Assembly: GCA_030146405.1 (NCBI GenBank)
Contig: JASLBS010000096.1
Location: forward strand, 1 to 5,451
DNA from: Arthrobacter sp.
Lineage (GTDB): Bacteria; Actinomycetota; Actinomycetes; Actinomycetales; Micrococcaceae
DNA length: 5,451 bases
Direction: 5' to 3'
Part shown: in pieces, positions 5,421 to 5,451 of the stretch
Numbering within the stretch: the stretch's first letter is position 1
Layout: every line of letters begins with the position of its first letter
The notes under the pieces: generated by a model
What the model saw: the letters and a program-made list of their open reading frames with translations, nothing else
Database searches by the model: none
What the model was told of the DNA's origin: nothing
Position numbers and translations under genes: made by a program

Positions 5421-5451
5421 CACCTCCGCCTTTTCGGCCGATCCCGTCGTG
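5418..5451 (-). CDS. C-terminal end of an unidentified gene (5' part outside window)
   Basis: The minus-strand frame reading ...Thr-Thr-Gly-Ser-Ala-Glu-Lys-Ala-Glu-Val then TAG (5420-5418) has GC-rich third positions typical of the real genes here, unlike the other two frames in this stretch. Only ten residues are visible, so no function can be assigned. If real, it lies 52 bases upstream of the GTG of the SGNH-like ORF and on the same strand. Confidence 0.35.
   Translation of the reverse strand, partial: TTGSAEKAEV

Noticed and set aside
1..5451. Mobile element, CRISPR array, toxin-antitoxin or phage-defence system
   Set aside because: No transposase, integrase, target-site duplication, spaced repeats or defence-type domains were seen on either strand; all well-supported genes are ordinary chromosomal types.

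Overview
The window looks like a chromosomal segment of a high-GC Gram-positive actinobacterium. Coding frames are rich in G/C at third positions, start sites carry AGGAGG-type ribosome binding sites, and the proteins are actinobacterial in type: a thioredoxin-reductase-like flavoprotein whose FAD motif reads Gly-Asn, a Nei2-type DNA glycosylase beginning GTG-Pro-Glu-Gly-Asp, and a ROK regulator. A member of the Micrococcaceae (Arthrobacter-like) is my best guess, from family resemblance only. I see no tRNA, rRNA, CRISPR array, insertion sequence, integrase or phage gene.

Layout. Bases 2-436 (+) are the 3' end of a flavin-dependent NAD(P) oxidoreductase. It converges on a small membrane-anchored protein (509-934, -), and a 13-bp-stem hairpin at 463-502 sits between them as a likely two-way terminator. 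Bases 935-1072 hold an imperfect repeat and an inverted repeat that overlaps the stop codon of a small acidic protein (1073-1324, -). The 285-base gap 1325-1609 separates that gene from the divergent DNA glycosylase gene nei2 (1610-2416, +). It contains a 25-bp dyad centred on base 1508, the best operator candidate in the window. nei2 converges on a secreted GH26 glycoside hydrolase (2457-3689, -), with a small hairpin in the 40-base gap.

Upstream of the GH26 gene, on the same strand, lie a 219-base gap, a ROK-family transcriptional regulator (3909-5201, -) and a 55-codon ORF (5198-5365, -) that overlaps the regulator by ATGA. This ORF carries the C-terminal Asp-x-x-His block of SGNH/GDSL hydrolases but has no room for the rest of the fold. 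The last bases appear to hold the end of another minus-strand gene (stop at 5418-5420), followed at once by a hairpin.

How the genes may work together. The right half fits a small carbohydrate-response locus: a sugar-sensing ROK regulator next to an exported polysaccharide hydrolase, with a relic of a possible esterase. The left half is a set of unlinked housekeeping or stress genes (redox enzyme, envelope protein, base-excision repair). Nothing here clearly forms an undescribed multi-gene system. The points most worth checking are the dyad upstream of nei2, the truncated SGNH ORF coupled to the ROK gene, and the substrate of the GH26 enzyme.
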